The position numbers were made by a program, and so were the translations under genes. From NCBI RefSeq assembly GCF_009730915.1, contig NC_052477.1:29522420-29586419 (forward strand): DNA of 64,000 bases, in the 5' to 3' direction. Positions 23,014 through 34,569 of this stretch are shown piece by piece (the stretch's first letter is position 1; each line of letters begins with the position of its first letter). The stretch comes from Dioscorea cayenensis subsp. rotundata (Eukaryota; Streptophyta; Magnoliopsida; Dioscoreales; Dioscoreaceae). The notes under the pieces are model-generated. The model saw nothing but the letters and a program-made list of their open reading frames with translations, was not told where the DNA came from and ran no database searches.

Positions 23014-23161
23014 GGTTTATCTGTTCGTAGCTCCATTTGAGCTGCCCTTATTTATCCTTGATGAGATTGGAGACTCGGTGCTTCATGCACAAAAACTGAA
23101 TGGAGCTCAGAATTTAAAGAAGCCTGTCGTAATAGATCACGACATTGGTGACGACGGTTGA
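22982..23161 (+). CDS. Upstream ORF of 59 codons in the CIPK leader
   Basis: In the second leader exon an ATG at 22982 opens a 59-codon frame that ends with TGA at 23161, 83 bases before the kinase ATG. The peptide begins MCVLAENLSREVYLF and ends DHDIGDDG. It has a hydrophobic-acidic middle and no low complexity, so it looks more protein-like than chance. A shorter 13-codon uORF (22972-23013) starts ten bases earlier in another frame and overlaps it. Such leaders usually reduce or regulate translation of the main ORF. I do not recognise the peptide; whether it is conserved is the key question. Confidence 0.5.
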   Translation: MCVLAENLSREVYLFVAPFELPLFILDEIGDSVLHAQKLNGAQNLKKPVVIDHDIGDDG

Positions 23162-23244
23162 GATCGACCTCCCTACTATCCCGCATTCGTGGATTGTTTG
23201 CAATATATATTGATTGTTGTTTGAGATATATATACATATCGTAA

Positions 23245-24618
23245 ATGGGGACAGAGAACAAAGGAAGTTCTGTTTTGATGCAAAGATATGAATTGGGAAA
23301 ACTATTAGGTCAAGGAACTTTCGCCAAAGTTTTCCATGGCAGGAATCTGAAAACCTCTCAGAATGTTGCTATAAAGGTGATTGACAAAGAAAAAGTTTTG
23401 AAGGTTGGTCTCATGGATCAGATAAAGCGAGAGATTTCGGTAATGAGTTTGGTGAGACACCCTTATGTTGTTCAGCTTTATGAAGTCATGGCAAGCAAAA
23501 CTAAGATATATTTTGTCATGGAGTATGTCAAAGGTGGTGAATTGTTCAACAAGGTTTTGAAGGGGAAACTCCGGCAGGAGCTTGCGAGGAAATATTTTCA
23601 GCAGCTGATTAGTGCCGTGGATTTCTGCCATAGCAGAGGTGTGTATCATCGTGATTTGAAACCAGAGAACCTTCTTCTGGATGACGACGAGAATCTGAAG
23701 GTGTCTGATTTTGGTTTGAGTGCTCTTGCCGAGTCGAAAAAGCAAGATGGACTGCTTCATACTACCTGTGGAACTCCTGCATATGTTGCTCCTGAGGTGA
23801 TAAATAGAAAAGGATATGATGGAGCGAAAGCTGATATCTGGTCATGCGGAGTGATCTTGTTTGTCCTCTTGGCTGGTTATCTCCCTTTCCAAGATCCCAA
23901 TTTGATGGAGATGTATAAAAAGATCGGAAAGGCAGAATTCAAGTGTCCTAATTGGTTTCCTAGTGATGTTCGGAGATTGTTACTAAGGATACTTGATCCG
24001 AATCCTAATACAAGGATCACAATTGCGAGAATTATGCAGAATCCTTGGTTCAAAAAAGGACTTGATGACAAACTAATGCAGAATGGAATGCCAACGACGG
24101 AACTGGTGCCAGTGGATATTGATTCTGTTCTTAGTTCGTCTGACACTGGTAAGACAGAAGTGAAGCAAGAGATGGCGAAACTGACAAACTTGAATGCTTT
24201 CGACATCATCGCTCTCTCTGCAGGGTTTGATCTTTCAAGTTTATTCGAGCAGACTGACAACCGAAGGGAGGTGAGATTTACTTCTACACAACCAGCTTGG
24301 AACATTATTTCAAAACTGGAAGATATTGCAAGAAAATTGAAGCTTAAGGTCAAGAAGAAAGATGACGGAGTCTTGAAAATCGAAGGATCAAAAGAAGGCA
24401 GGAAGGGAGTATTGGCCATTGGTGCAGAAATCTTCGAGGTCACTCCTGCATTCCATCTTGTGGAGATAAAGAAAACAAACGGCGATACACTCGAGTATCA
24501 GAAGCTAATGAAACAAGACATAAGGCCAGCTCTGAAGGACATTGTTTGGGCATGGCAAGGTGATAAGCAGCAGCAGCAGCAGCAGCAGCAGCTTCAAGAT
24601 GAAGAAGACGAGCATTAA
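23245..24618 (+). CDS. CBL-interacting protein kinase (SnRK3), intronless coding region, 457 aa
   Basis: Serine/threonine kinase that is switched on by calcium-loaded CBL sensors and phosphorylates ion channels and transporters. Kinase domain is about residues 15-270: glycine loop GQGTFAKV (22-29), ATP lysine K44, catalytic HRDLKPEN (D137), DFG (155-157), and activation loop through [11 protein letters not shown] (APE 182-184). The CBL-binding NAF motif (NAFDIIALS) starts at residue 317, followed by the PP2C-binding region (about 345-375) and a C-terminal KA1-like domain. The last residues hold eight glutamines from a CAG repeat (about 24567-24593) and an acidic end. The lack of coding introns and the sequence point to the intron-poor CIPK2/10/20-like group. 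The frame is perfectly intact, unlike neighbouring genes. No other ATG precedes Y15 in frame except M1 and M12; M1 gives the usual length. Confidence 0.95.
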   Translation: MGTENKGSSVLMQRYELGKLLGQGTFAKVFHGRNLKTSQNVAIKVIDKEKVLKVGLMDQIKREISVMSLVRHPYVVQLYEVMASKTKIYFVMEYVKGGELFNKVLKGKLRQELARKYFQQLISAVDFCHSRGVYHRDLKPENLLLDDDENLKVSDFGLSALAESKKQDGLLHTTCGTPAYVAPEVINRKGYDGAKADIWSCGVILFVLLAGYLPFQDPNLMEMYKKIGKAEFKCPNWFPSDVRRLLLRILDPNPNTRITIARIMQNPWFKKGLDDKLMQNGMPTTELVPVDIDSVLSSSDTGKTEVKQEMAKLTNLNAFDIIALSAGFDLSSLFEQTDNRREVRFTSTQPAWNIISKLEDIARKLKLKVKKKDDGVLKIEGSKEGRKGVLAIGAEIFEVTPAFHLVEIKKTNGDTLEYQKLMKQDIRPALKDIVWAWQGDKQQQQQQQQLQDEEDEH

Positions 24619-25923
24619 AAACTTTCCACCATTCTACTGTTTTGCAGTTGTTATGTTTCAGTTGTTACTATTGTCTATGTTTTTTGAGTGGGCGCTTGTG
24701 AGCTTGTTTGCATATGTTGATACTTCCAAAACGTGTGCTGTTGGACATAATTTAGCAATGGAATTTTGTTGACTTTTTCACATGTGAATTAGATTTGTTT
24801 GTCCATCAATGATGCAATTCATATCATTACTTAATTCTGTAATCATACACAAGCAAACACATGAGAGAATGAAGTAATGAGTACACAAGGCATGCTAGAC
24901 AGGCAAAACAGAGAGTCTAAAGAGTATTAGAGTTGCAAGTTGAGAGAAAGAGAATTAGAGGGACCATTGATCCAACCATCCCCTGTTTATTAGGATATAT
25001 ATATCCTTCCAATGGGGTAGCCTTGCAGACAGGATCTTCTCTACCTCCAATTAGATTGTCATTTAGTGATACTTTTTTTTCATGGGATGATGGACCTCAA
25101 GGATTTTGAATGTGGAATCATAAAACTAGTAGTCAACTAAGCTAGATTCATGCATGCTTTGAAATCATTTACTGTTAGGTTCTTACTGTTCTACTAGTGC
25201 TCCATGTCGGCCATTAGATTCAAACAAAAACATCATAATGGTTGTTTTAATTGACCATCAAGTCCTCTCAGATGTTGAAATTTTCATCAAAATCAGCTAA
25301 AACTATTGCACCCACTTCCTTCAAATATATATATATATATATATATATTAAGACAGGTCGGCAAAGCAATTCCTTAAACAAACTAAAACAGAAGAGAGAA
25401 ATCTAGCATCATTAAAGCTAACCATAGAATAACAAGATAAACCTCATGTCCACTTATGTAATGAACTAGAAAAGGCCACTAAAAGGCAGCACAATGCCAC
25501 CCATTGAGCTCACATAAAGCCGCAAAGTAAGGAATGTTTGATAGGTCCGTTTTTGGATTGGTTTATGAAATAAATATTTATTTTTAAACTTGTATAAAGA
25601 TGGTTCCAACCTAAATGTTTTCATAGGTTTTTAATCCACAAATTTTCCAGAAATTACTGGCTCTAAATCAATCTAAAATAAACGGTAAGAGTTCTATAAA
25701 AGGTAGATTTTGTCCTATGGGTATTATTTGTATACACATTACTTCTATCACTTGGATAAACTTTTGATGATAAGGTATTTGGTCTAAATCAATAATGCAT
25801 TTAACATGTTAATCATTTAAACATATTAAAATATTTAAAATAATTTTAGAGTTTTTATATAGGGCTTTTTTGTCCTGCTGATCCGAACTCGTGCTTATGC
25901 TGCCTGTCCAGTTATATATATAT

Positions 25924-25960
<37 letters not shown>

Positions 25961-26099
25961 AGTAGAAAAAAACAAAAGAAAAAAAAAGATAAAACTTTTT
26001 TTTTACTATATATGTGTTTTTTTTTCCCCATGTAACTCAATCCAATACATTTGATAATAAGATTATCATAATTATCAGTTTTGACTAGATTTCAGCAAA
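24619..26099. other. Intergenic spacer between convergent CIPK and AZG genes
   Basis: Contains the CIPK 3' region, a (AT)n run at 25325-25348, and a long (TA)n tract at about 25912-25962 just downstream of the AZG stop. No gene recognised. Confidence 0.6.
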
Positions 26100-27778
26100 T
26101 CAAATGTCAAGTGTTTTATCACTATGATTATTGGCTCCGCCAGCAACAGTGTTTTCCACCCTCTTCTTCATCTTCCTCTTCATCACCAACCACCGCCATG
26201 CGACGATCGCCCAGTCCCATGCATGCAAGACGACGTAAGTTCCGATGCCGGCGATGAGTCCATAAGCAATCGAGTACGTCAATGGCGTCAGAATCAGTGT
26301 CATAAACGCCGGTATAGCTTCCTTCATGTCTCCCACTCTATCTCCTTCACTGACTTCATCATCATCACTCCGACGAGCACCAACGGTGGTCCTACTGCCC
26401 ACGGCGGTATCGAAGCTAGCAATGGAGTGAAGAAGAAAGCCAGCATGAAATACCCGGCCACCGTCATCGCCGTCAACCCCGTCCTCCCACCTTCTCTAAT
26501 CCCCGTTGAAGACTCAAGAAACGTAGTCACCGGCGAGGTACCAAGTAAAGAGCCGATGATAATTGCAGTAGCATCAGACATGAATGCAAAATACTGGCCT
26601 TCAAAGCTACCATCACCGGCAACAAAGCCGGCGAAGTTAGCCATGGAGTATAAAGTGCCGGTGGTGTCAAGAATGTCTACGTAGAGAAAAGAGAGAAGAG
26701 CTTCCCAGAAGAATGGTTTGGTTATGCCTGAGAAACGGAGAGCGCCGGCGGTGGACTGGATTTTTGTGAACGTCGACGAATTTTTTTGAAATAGTTAAAA
26801 AGCATCGTCGCCGGAGGGAGTGTTAGGGAAGGTGGTGACTGAGGTGTTGCGGAACCAGGAGATGAAAGTGACGAAGAGAACGCCGTAGATGATGGCTCCC
26901 TTGACGTGTTTGATAAGGCATAAGGAGATAATGAGGAAGCCAACGGCGGCGAGCCAGAAGGTGGGGGCTGAGCATGCGGTGGTGGAGACAGAAGATGGGG
27001 GAGGAGACGGTGGAGTTGGGGAGGAGAACGGTGGTGCCGTTGGAGAAGGTGAGGACTGGGGAAAGGGAGGCACGGTCGGAGACTGGGCAAGCAGCGAGAC
27101 CTAAGATTGTGGATGGAGAGAAGCCGATAAGGCCTATGCCTTGATTGGGCTGAAGGCCGATGAAGGCGAGGAAAAAGGCCGATGGCGGCGGAGGAGGAGA
27201 TGCGGATTGGATTTGGTATGAGTGAAGTGAGTTTACCACGAAGGCCGATGGCGGAGATTAGAAGAAAGATAAGACCTTCGAGGAAGATGACAGCGAGGGC
27301 GGTGCGGTAAGGGAGGTTGCCGGAACCGTGGAAGCCGACTACGGAGTAAGCGAAGTAAGCGTTGGTGCCCATACCGGGGGCGAGAGCGAGAGGGAGGTTG
27401 GCGAAGAGAGCCATGAGTAAAGAGCCAATGGCGGAGGAGGCGGCGGTGGCGACGATGAGGTCACGGCGAGCGGTGGAGATGCAGGAAGAGTAGCCTGGGT
27501 CGACGGGAGGGAACTTGCAGGTTGGAGAAGGGTGAGTGCAGTCGGAGATGGAGCAGGTGGCGCCGGAATCGGAGAGGATTGAAGCGTTGATGGCGAGGAT
27601 GTAGGCCATGGTAAGGAAGGTGGTGGTGCCGGCACGGAGCTCGGTTGTGAAGGTTGTTTGTCGTTGGGTTAGTTTGAATCTCCGGCCGATGAAGGATTTG
27701 GCCATGAAGGCATTGAGGCGAGTAAGGTGAGATGGTTTTGGTGGTGGTGGTGTTGGTGGTGGTTCTAGGGAGATCCAT
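26100..27778 (-). CDS. AZG-type adenine/guanine permease, intronless, with about seven single-base frame breaks
   Basis: Membrane transporter of the AzgA (NCS2-related) family that imports purines and, in Arabidopsis, cytokinins. Segments seen in order: [140 protein letters not shown], and [18 protein letters not shown]. Total would be about 555 residues, near the family norm. The frame changes near 27765 (extra base), 27172 (run of five A), 26963 (five G), 26797 (five A), about 26782 and about 26770 (extra bases), and about 26330 (one base short). All flanking protein is conserved, so errors in the consensus are likelier than decay. Start ATG 27778 needs one shift to join; ATG 27705 (MAKSF) is the in-frame alternative. 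Confidence 0.88.
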
Positions 27779-30040
27779 AAGATAAGAGAGGGTGTAAGAA
27801 GAGATTGAGAGAGGTTTTGGTAGAGAAGTTGGTTATATTTGAATGGTGGTGGATATATAAATTATGAGAATTGACTTTGAGAATGTAAAGAAGCTTCACA
27901 GTTGGAAAAATCACAATCATGTAAAAAAATTTATCTTTGGTTCACTGTGTGTATTGCTTGCATGCATGGGAGAGAGATGTATGGGTCTCTTCACTAGGGT
28001 GTTCGTTACGCTAAAAATCTATATAAAACCGAGATCAAAACCATACAAAGTAGAAGCTCATATTGTTTAGTTACTATTCTTTATTAGTGCTCTATCACAG
28101 TCTTATATGTGTTTTTCATTAAAAAAATATATATATATATATTTATGACACATACGATAGGGCAGAATCAGAAAAATACTTTTTTTGGAACCAGTAAATA
28201 TGAATTCCATAAAAGTGATAATAGTTGTTTGTTGAGTTTATTCAATATTTATGTACATCTTTGATTTCTTTTTGAAAAACTGTTTGTTGCTTGTTTATTA
28301 AAAAAAGAAATTTATATTTATATGCATCTAATGGAGTATGAAGTACGATGGATAATATTTAATTTATATAATATTATTATTTAAAATACTGATTAAGATC
28401 AACATAGAATTTTTTTTATAAATATCTGAATGAATTTTTAGTAGTTGAGTTGAAAGGGATTTTAACTTTTAAATTTTGGTTTGAGAGGTATTGAAATTAA
28501 AATGATAATATTATGGACTACGATATATTTACATCTATTTAATTTTATATTATTATGAAATAATTTAAATCTAAATTAAATTTCATTTCATTTTTCTCTA
28601 AATTATTAACTAATCATTGTAACTTTTGTTCTAATTAATTTCTTGTCTAGGTCTATTTCTTTCAACCTAGTTAGGTTTATAATTTGCTTAACTTCTACAT
28701 TTATTTCTATTCTTTAATAAAATTCATTTGATTGTGTTTCATCAACATCTTACATATATATATATATATATTCCAATTCCTAATTATATTATCATTTCTA
28801 TTTAATAATATTTATTACTAAGAATTATTTGTTATTTAAATGCATTATTCAGTGAAATAATAATACATAAAACACCAATTCAATTTTAAATTCATCTGTC
28901 ATCATACAGCAAAAAGTTATTGGTTATCAATAAAGGAATGGCACAGAATTTTCATATGTCAATTAAAAATAATAAAAAGTTAAAAAAAGCAAGCTGTAAT
29001 TACTATTGTAAAAAGTATTGAAATAATACATGGTGAGGGAAGTAGGGGTCCAAAAGACTCCAAACTCCAAAAAAATTCTTTTGCAAAGTTTGTTTAATTT
29101 TTTTAATAAAAAGCAAGCAATGGACATGTACTCATGTACATCTAATTTATTCTATCCATCTACTTTTTAGTGGTTTTAGATGAGGATCATTCTCATTAAC
29201 ATGGCCTAGCTCTTTTGTCAAATGGTTCCACTCCCAAGAGTTGCACCTTTTTCTTTTTTTAAAAGACTTTGTTAAAAGTTTATGAAAGGTCTAATGACCA
29301 TTTGATTGAGTTTGGATGGTGGTTAATGGTGATGTATTGGCCATGGTTGGCATCCACTTACCTAATAAAGTGTTAGTAGCGTGTCAGAGTGACCAACTTC
29401 AATGTTTGCAATAAAGTTTGAAAAACATAGATAAGATGGTAATTGGTTGGTGAGAAAAATTAAAGCTTGTTTCCATGAAGTTCCATGTACCAAGGAATGT
29501 GTCATTTTTATGACTAACTTGATTCTTTGTCTGTCACTTGCTAACTTGTTTTGGAGTGTAAGGATGACTTGGAGTAATTTATAATTATTATATGTTTTTT
29601 TCAATAAAAAATAATCATCATCCACAAGACATATCACTTGCTTTTTTTTGTTTTTAATTTCACATATGCTTTTTGAATTTTTATGTTTAATGAGGGTTGA
29701 AAATTAGGTTTTAGGAGCATGTGGTCATATCAATGGGACTAAATCCATGTGAGAGATCATGAGAGAAGTATGAGAAATTGATTAAAATGACACACAAAAA
29801 ATGTGTGTGATAACTTGGGCTAAGCATATATCTTTTGGTATTTTTGAAATTATTATGAAAATTTATGGTTAGATTTAATTTGTCTCACTTTGATCATTTC
29901 CATTTTTTTATTTTTATTTTTCTTTTTTTAATGTAGAAGATACAATGTCAATGATCACTGTTTTATCAATTACTTTTGATATAACTTTGACTCATTCTAA
30001 TTTTATAAATATATATTCAAAAGATGTAATTTAAAAATAA
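27779..30040. other. AT-rich intergenic stretch upstream of AZG, no gene seen
   Basis: The first 100-200 bases are the AZG leader and promoter. The remainder has (TA)n runs (28118-28142, 28756-28771) and no coding signal on either strand. Confidence 0.5.
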
Positions 30041-30049
30041 TTTCAACCG

Positions 30050-30375
30050 GAAAAAAAGTTTTAAAGAGAAGCTGAGAAATTTCATATCAACCATTTGAAA
30101 AAGCTTAGAGTTTTTGGGACCTCGTGTTGCGAACTCTGATGAGGTTCCAACTTCGAAGGAGACACTTGTTTTTAGCACGGGCTAGCGAGCTTGGGGGTTT
30201 GAAGGGAGTCTTGCTTCCTCATCTTGCTTTTATTTTTCGCTTTGTTTCTTTTTGGTTGATGTACCACACCTAGTGATTCGTTGCTTTTCGTTTTTAGTCT
30301 CTTCGGTTGATAGAGGCTTTAATGAATGTAGTTTATCCATATTTAAAGATAATAATAATAATTTTTAACTCGCAT
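30050..30375 (+). mobile_element. Possible 5'-truncated LINE 3' end
   Basis: A GC-richer island contains a T-rich 3' UTR-like stretch with GCTTTAATGAATGTAGTTTATCC followed by a short (AAT)n tail (30350-30362), the usual look of plant LINE tails. No reverse transcriptase is left and I could not identify a target duplication. Confidence 0.3.
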
Positions 30376-30430
30376 ATTGGGAGGGAGTGAGGCACAAATG
30401 GTGCCCTTAAAAAGAGATTTCATATATGTT

Positions 30431-30461
<31 letters not shown>

Positions 30462-30496
30462 CTCCATGCATTAAATTTTATTTTTAAACAAAAAAA

Positions 30497-30795
30497 GGTT
30501 TTTGCAAACGTATAGGATTTGATAGCTTGGAGTTAACCAGTCCTTGATTATCTAGAGCTTTTGCACAGCCCAGCTACAAAAGAACGGCCCAGATGGACCT
30601 CCCTTAGAAAACTGTCAACAAAGCTCTGCTACCCATACTCCCCATGTTGATATATAGTCATCGCCCATTGTGAATAGAACCCTCTAACGAAAAAGGTTTT
30701 TCCAAACGTATGGTTGAAGCTTGGGTTCAGTCCTTATTATTGAGTTTTGCACAGCCCAGTACAAAGAACGGCCCAGTGGACCTTTAGAATTAAAA
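30497..30795. repeat. Diverged direct duplication, two copies of about 100 bp
   Basis: Copy one (30497-30608) and copy two (30695-30790) share GGTTTTTNCAAACGTAT, TTTTGCACAGCCCAG, and GAACGGCCCAG.TGGACCT in the same order. The second copy is shorter by several small losses. Non-coding. Confidence 0.7.
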
Positions 30796-30799
30796 GCTT

Positions 30800-30802
30800 G
30801 TA

Positions 30803-30840
<38 letters not shown>

Positions 30841-33640
30841 TATTACGGTCTGAGTTACAGCATATGGTTGAGCGTACTAACTGTACGCAGAATGCCTAAT
30901 AATGAATACATGTACATCTACTGAACTAAAAAAGACATTTTATTTTGCATCTAATTTTTATGAAAGGAAATCTGTTACTAAGATCAAGTTTAAATTTATG
31001 ATGAAGTTTATAAAAACTAATATTAATGATAAAATGATTAATTAAGTTGAGACAATAAAAATTAAAAGATATATATATATATATAGTATACGTTCTCTGC
31101 AATGCTCTATGGGAATGAAAAGAATAGAAGAGAAAACAAAGAGAGATTTACAAAAAGAAGACGGAACACAAAAAAATGGGTAACTAAATGAGTATCGAAC
31201 ACTAGTTGAATCGGTTTCAAAGGCTAATTTTAGTTTAGTTATTATTATGATAATTATCACATGTTTGATAAAAAAAACTATGCATCCATTTTTTTTTAAT
31301 GTGTAGAGCATTGTGCTTCTCAGTATAATATACATTATTATTTTTTGCAATTATTGATAATATTGTGTGAATGCATCTGCTTTAATTTATCATTAACACA
31401 AATAGATGGTTTGTAAATCTGACGACTGAAACACAAGCGTTCCTATAATTGATATATATATCACTCAATGGTTACACTAATACTAATATAAAGGGGAAAA
31501 ATAATTATCTTTTTTTATACATCTTCCAATTTTATTACTACACTTGATTTTTGAGCAATCAATTGGAACCTTTTTCCTTGGATCAAAAAAACAAAAATAA
31601 AATGCAAGATGTATGTTTTAGTTATTACAAAAACTTAATTTAGTTGTTAAACAAGAAACTTTAAACTATTAAAAAATTGATAGTTTTTGGTCCACGTCCA
31701 AAAATTTTTCTCTAAAACCTAAAATAAAGTATACAATTATAGTTAAAACTTAAAAAGCAGCCCATGCCATATAAAAAGTGGAATAATAAATTGATAACAA
31801 ACTCCAATGTTATTTTATTCGGATTAACATCTTTTTACTAGATGATAAATAATGATATGGCAAGGTCCCCATCAACAAAAGTTGTGAATTTGAGATTGCC
31901 GGCATTTGACAAGGTAAAATCCATGAAAACTTTAAATTTGTATTGTTAGTGAGATAAAGTTACACAGCAATATCTAACCTTACATTAGCATCTTAAATTG
32001 TGATTTAAGCTTAAAGGTTCTGTTTAGCTGACAAGCAAATAAAAATTTAAAGGTAATATTGATGCAAGTAAAATACTAAAAATAAAAATCATAATTATCA
32101 TACTTAGTGATGATAAATATACTCAAACTTGACCCAACTTATTCTATCTGAATTTGACGTTGAAAATTAGCTTTCATCGAGTTTCAGGTGAAAACCAACT
32201 ATTATGAAATCTGGGCAGGGATTAGTACAAAAATTTTGATTCCTTATCCAAATTAAACTAAAAAAATAAAATTAAAAAAAAACCGTTATATACATTCATA
32301 AATACTCATTTCTTGGATTTTTTGTATTATAGATTTGACATAGTTAACTTTGTTGATGTGATTTTATAATAATGTTATTTGTTTAGTGTTATAATTTTAT
32401 TTTATTAAAAAATTTATGCATTTATTTTAAATTAATTTTTTATATAAAAAATTAATATTATAGATTACTTTTTTTTTTACTTATCATATTTACCTAATTC
32501 ACACTGATTAAAAAAAAATTGGTTAAAGTTAGTTAGTTACTTATATTTTATAAAAAATTTCATTACTTTCCAAAACTACTCCTATTTAAAACTCTACTAA
32601 TTTGAATATATGATTTAATGCTTAATTAGCATGTAATTTATCGAAAATCTACAAGTATATTAAATTAAAAGATAAATTTGAAAAATATATTTAATCTGCA
32701 CAAAATTTTTAATGTAACAAATAAAACAAAAAATTTTTCACAATATATTAAATAAAAATCGGAAAGAGTAGGTATTATTTTTGTAGAGGAGGATGTTTGG
32801 CGGGATCTTTAAAGATACCCGATTCCTCTGAGTGCGGGACAAAAAACACAAGGCAAGGTCCACACAAACAGTGTGTTATAAATCAATCCCTAAAAAATCT
32901 CTGTTGCTTATTTATTTAAACATGGAACTCTTAAACTTATCAAAACTAATCATTGCGTGTGATCAACCCAAGTTTTGTTTATGTTGTCAGGACTTTGTCC
33001 GTATGAATCCTTCCCAACAAAGCATCAATGGATGAATAAAAAGCTGAAGTAGCAACAAATTAAAACATGCCAAGTGTGAGTCATATAAATCAATGAGAAT
33101 GGTTTTGTCACTGATTGATAATAACTGTACAAAAATTATATACAAAGAACATTGGCATGACCCTTGATCATTAATTGGTATTCCTTTATGGCCATTCATT
33201 TTAGTGGCTGATTTAATTTGAGTCAGTAGGAAAATTATTGAAATTAATAGTATCCACAACAAACCACAACTCTGTTGCTTGAGTGGTTTCACTGTTTCCC
33301 TATTTTTGTGATTTATAGTAGCAGTGTGTGCATTTGATTTTTGCAATAACTCCACTACTCATTGTTAGCCACATTAATTTTTTTTTAAATTTTTTGAAAA
33401 AAAACATATGAATTATTAAAATTAAAAAAAATTCAAATTTTGTCAAGTCATTTTGGACCAAGAATAGTAGTGTGTAGAGCCCATATAAAATTGTTAGGGA
33501 GTCTTAATTTGATTATATCTATGTGAAGTTTTTGAGTTTCATATTTATTTTAGAACAAAACTTAACTACTTGGTGACCAGGGGCATTAGATGTTTGAAAA
33601 ATGGGTACTATTAAATTAGGTGAGTTAGAAAATAATAATT
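30800..33640. other. AT-rich intergenic stretch, no gene seen
   Basis: (TA)n at about 30805-30833 and 31068-31086. A 122-codon minus-strand frame (32987-33355) matches nothing I know and has no promoter or splice context, so I do not call it a gene. Confidence 0.5.
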
Positions 33641-33644
33641 AGAC

Positions 33645-33930
33645 AGCACTCAGGTTCAGGCGATGAGTGAGTAGTGAAGGTGGTGACAGCGAGCCCCGTT
33701 TGTTTGCTCGTAGTTGTATCGCTTCCTGAGTGCCGTCCCCTGCGTTTTATTGTATTGTTGTGTTGCAGTGTGTCTGCTGTCTCGCCCTTTGTCGTTGTTG
33801 CTATTGTTTTTTCAGTCTTCCACTTCTAGTGGACTATTTCTGTTGTTTTGTTCTTCCCTAATGCAGGTGGCCACATTTTCAAAAAAATAAATAAATAAAT
33901 AATAAAAAAATAATAATAATGGGACTTTTG
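33645..33930 (+). mobile_element. Possible retroposon tail (LINE or SINE) with (AAAT)n end
   Basis: A GC-richer stretch of about 230 bases ends in CAAAAAAATAAATAAATAAATAAT and further A-rich sequence (33875-33920). This composition and tail fit a truncated LINE or a SINE. No box A/B pair or coding domain is convincing. Confidence 0.3.
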
Positions 33931-34569
33931 TTGGTAGTATTGCTACTCCAACCCAACTAATTAAGCTAATATTTCTATAATTAATTATTAAGCTAATTTT
34001 TTTAATTATTAATTTGATCCTCCCATCCAATTGGAGGGCAAACATCTATAATAAATTGCTTGGATTATTTTTTAAAAAATTGCTTGAATTCATCCATAAA
34101 TTATTTTATTGCTTAAAAGCTTACCTAAAAAAATTAATTTAATTTAGATAAGATTTTTGAATAATTTTGTATCGCTAATTTCAGAGTATCTCTGTGATAA
34201 AAAGATGATAACTCATTTTCTTTCCAAATAAAAGGTTTTTTCCACAACAATGATTATAGAGTGTTGGTTTGCTGATATTTCCATATTAAAAAACCTAATT
34301 CTAAATTTTTATAATTTTTTTTAACTTAAATATTATTTTTTCACAACAACTTAACACACAATAATATACACAAAAATAATATCATCAGAACTCGTCAGAA
34401 TTAATAATACCGACGAGAACTAATTTAATCTAAAATAAAAAAATTGATATTTCCTTACCCTTCCAAGCAGAAGATTGTGAGTTCAAAATTTCAGAGGGAT
34501 CAAGGATTATTGGCTTATCGATATATACATAAAAAAAAAATATATATTACCATTGAGATTTTCCGGCCA

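Noticed and set aside
23305-24443. Minus-strand frames of 151 and 188 codons opposite the CIPK
   Set aside because: Antisense shadows of a strongly conserved kinase coding region.
26124-26684. 186-codon plus-strand frame
   Set aside because: Shadow of the minus-strand AZG gene, with repetitive Pro/Ser/Thr composition and no family match.
32987-33355. 122-codon minus-strand ORF with hydrophobic stretches
   Set aside because: No recognisable family, AT-rich codon use as in flanking DNA, no promoter or splice context.
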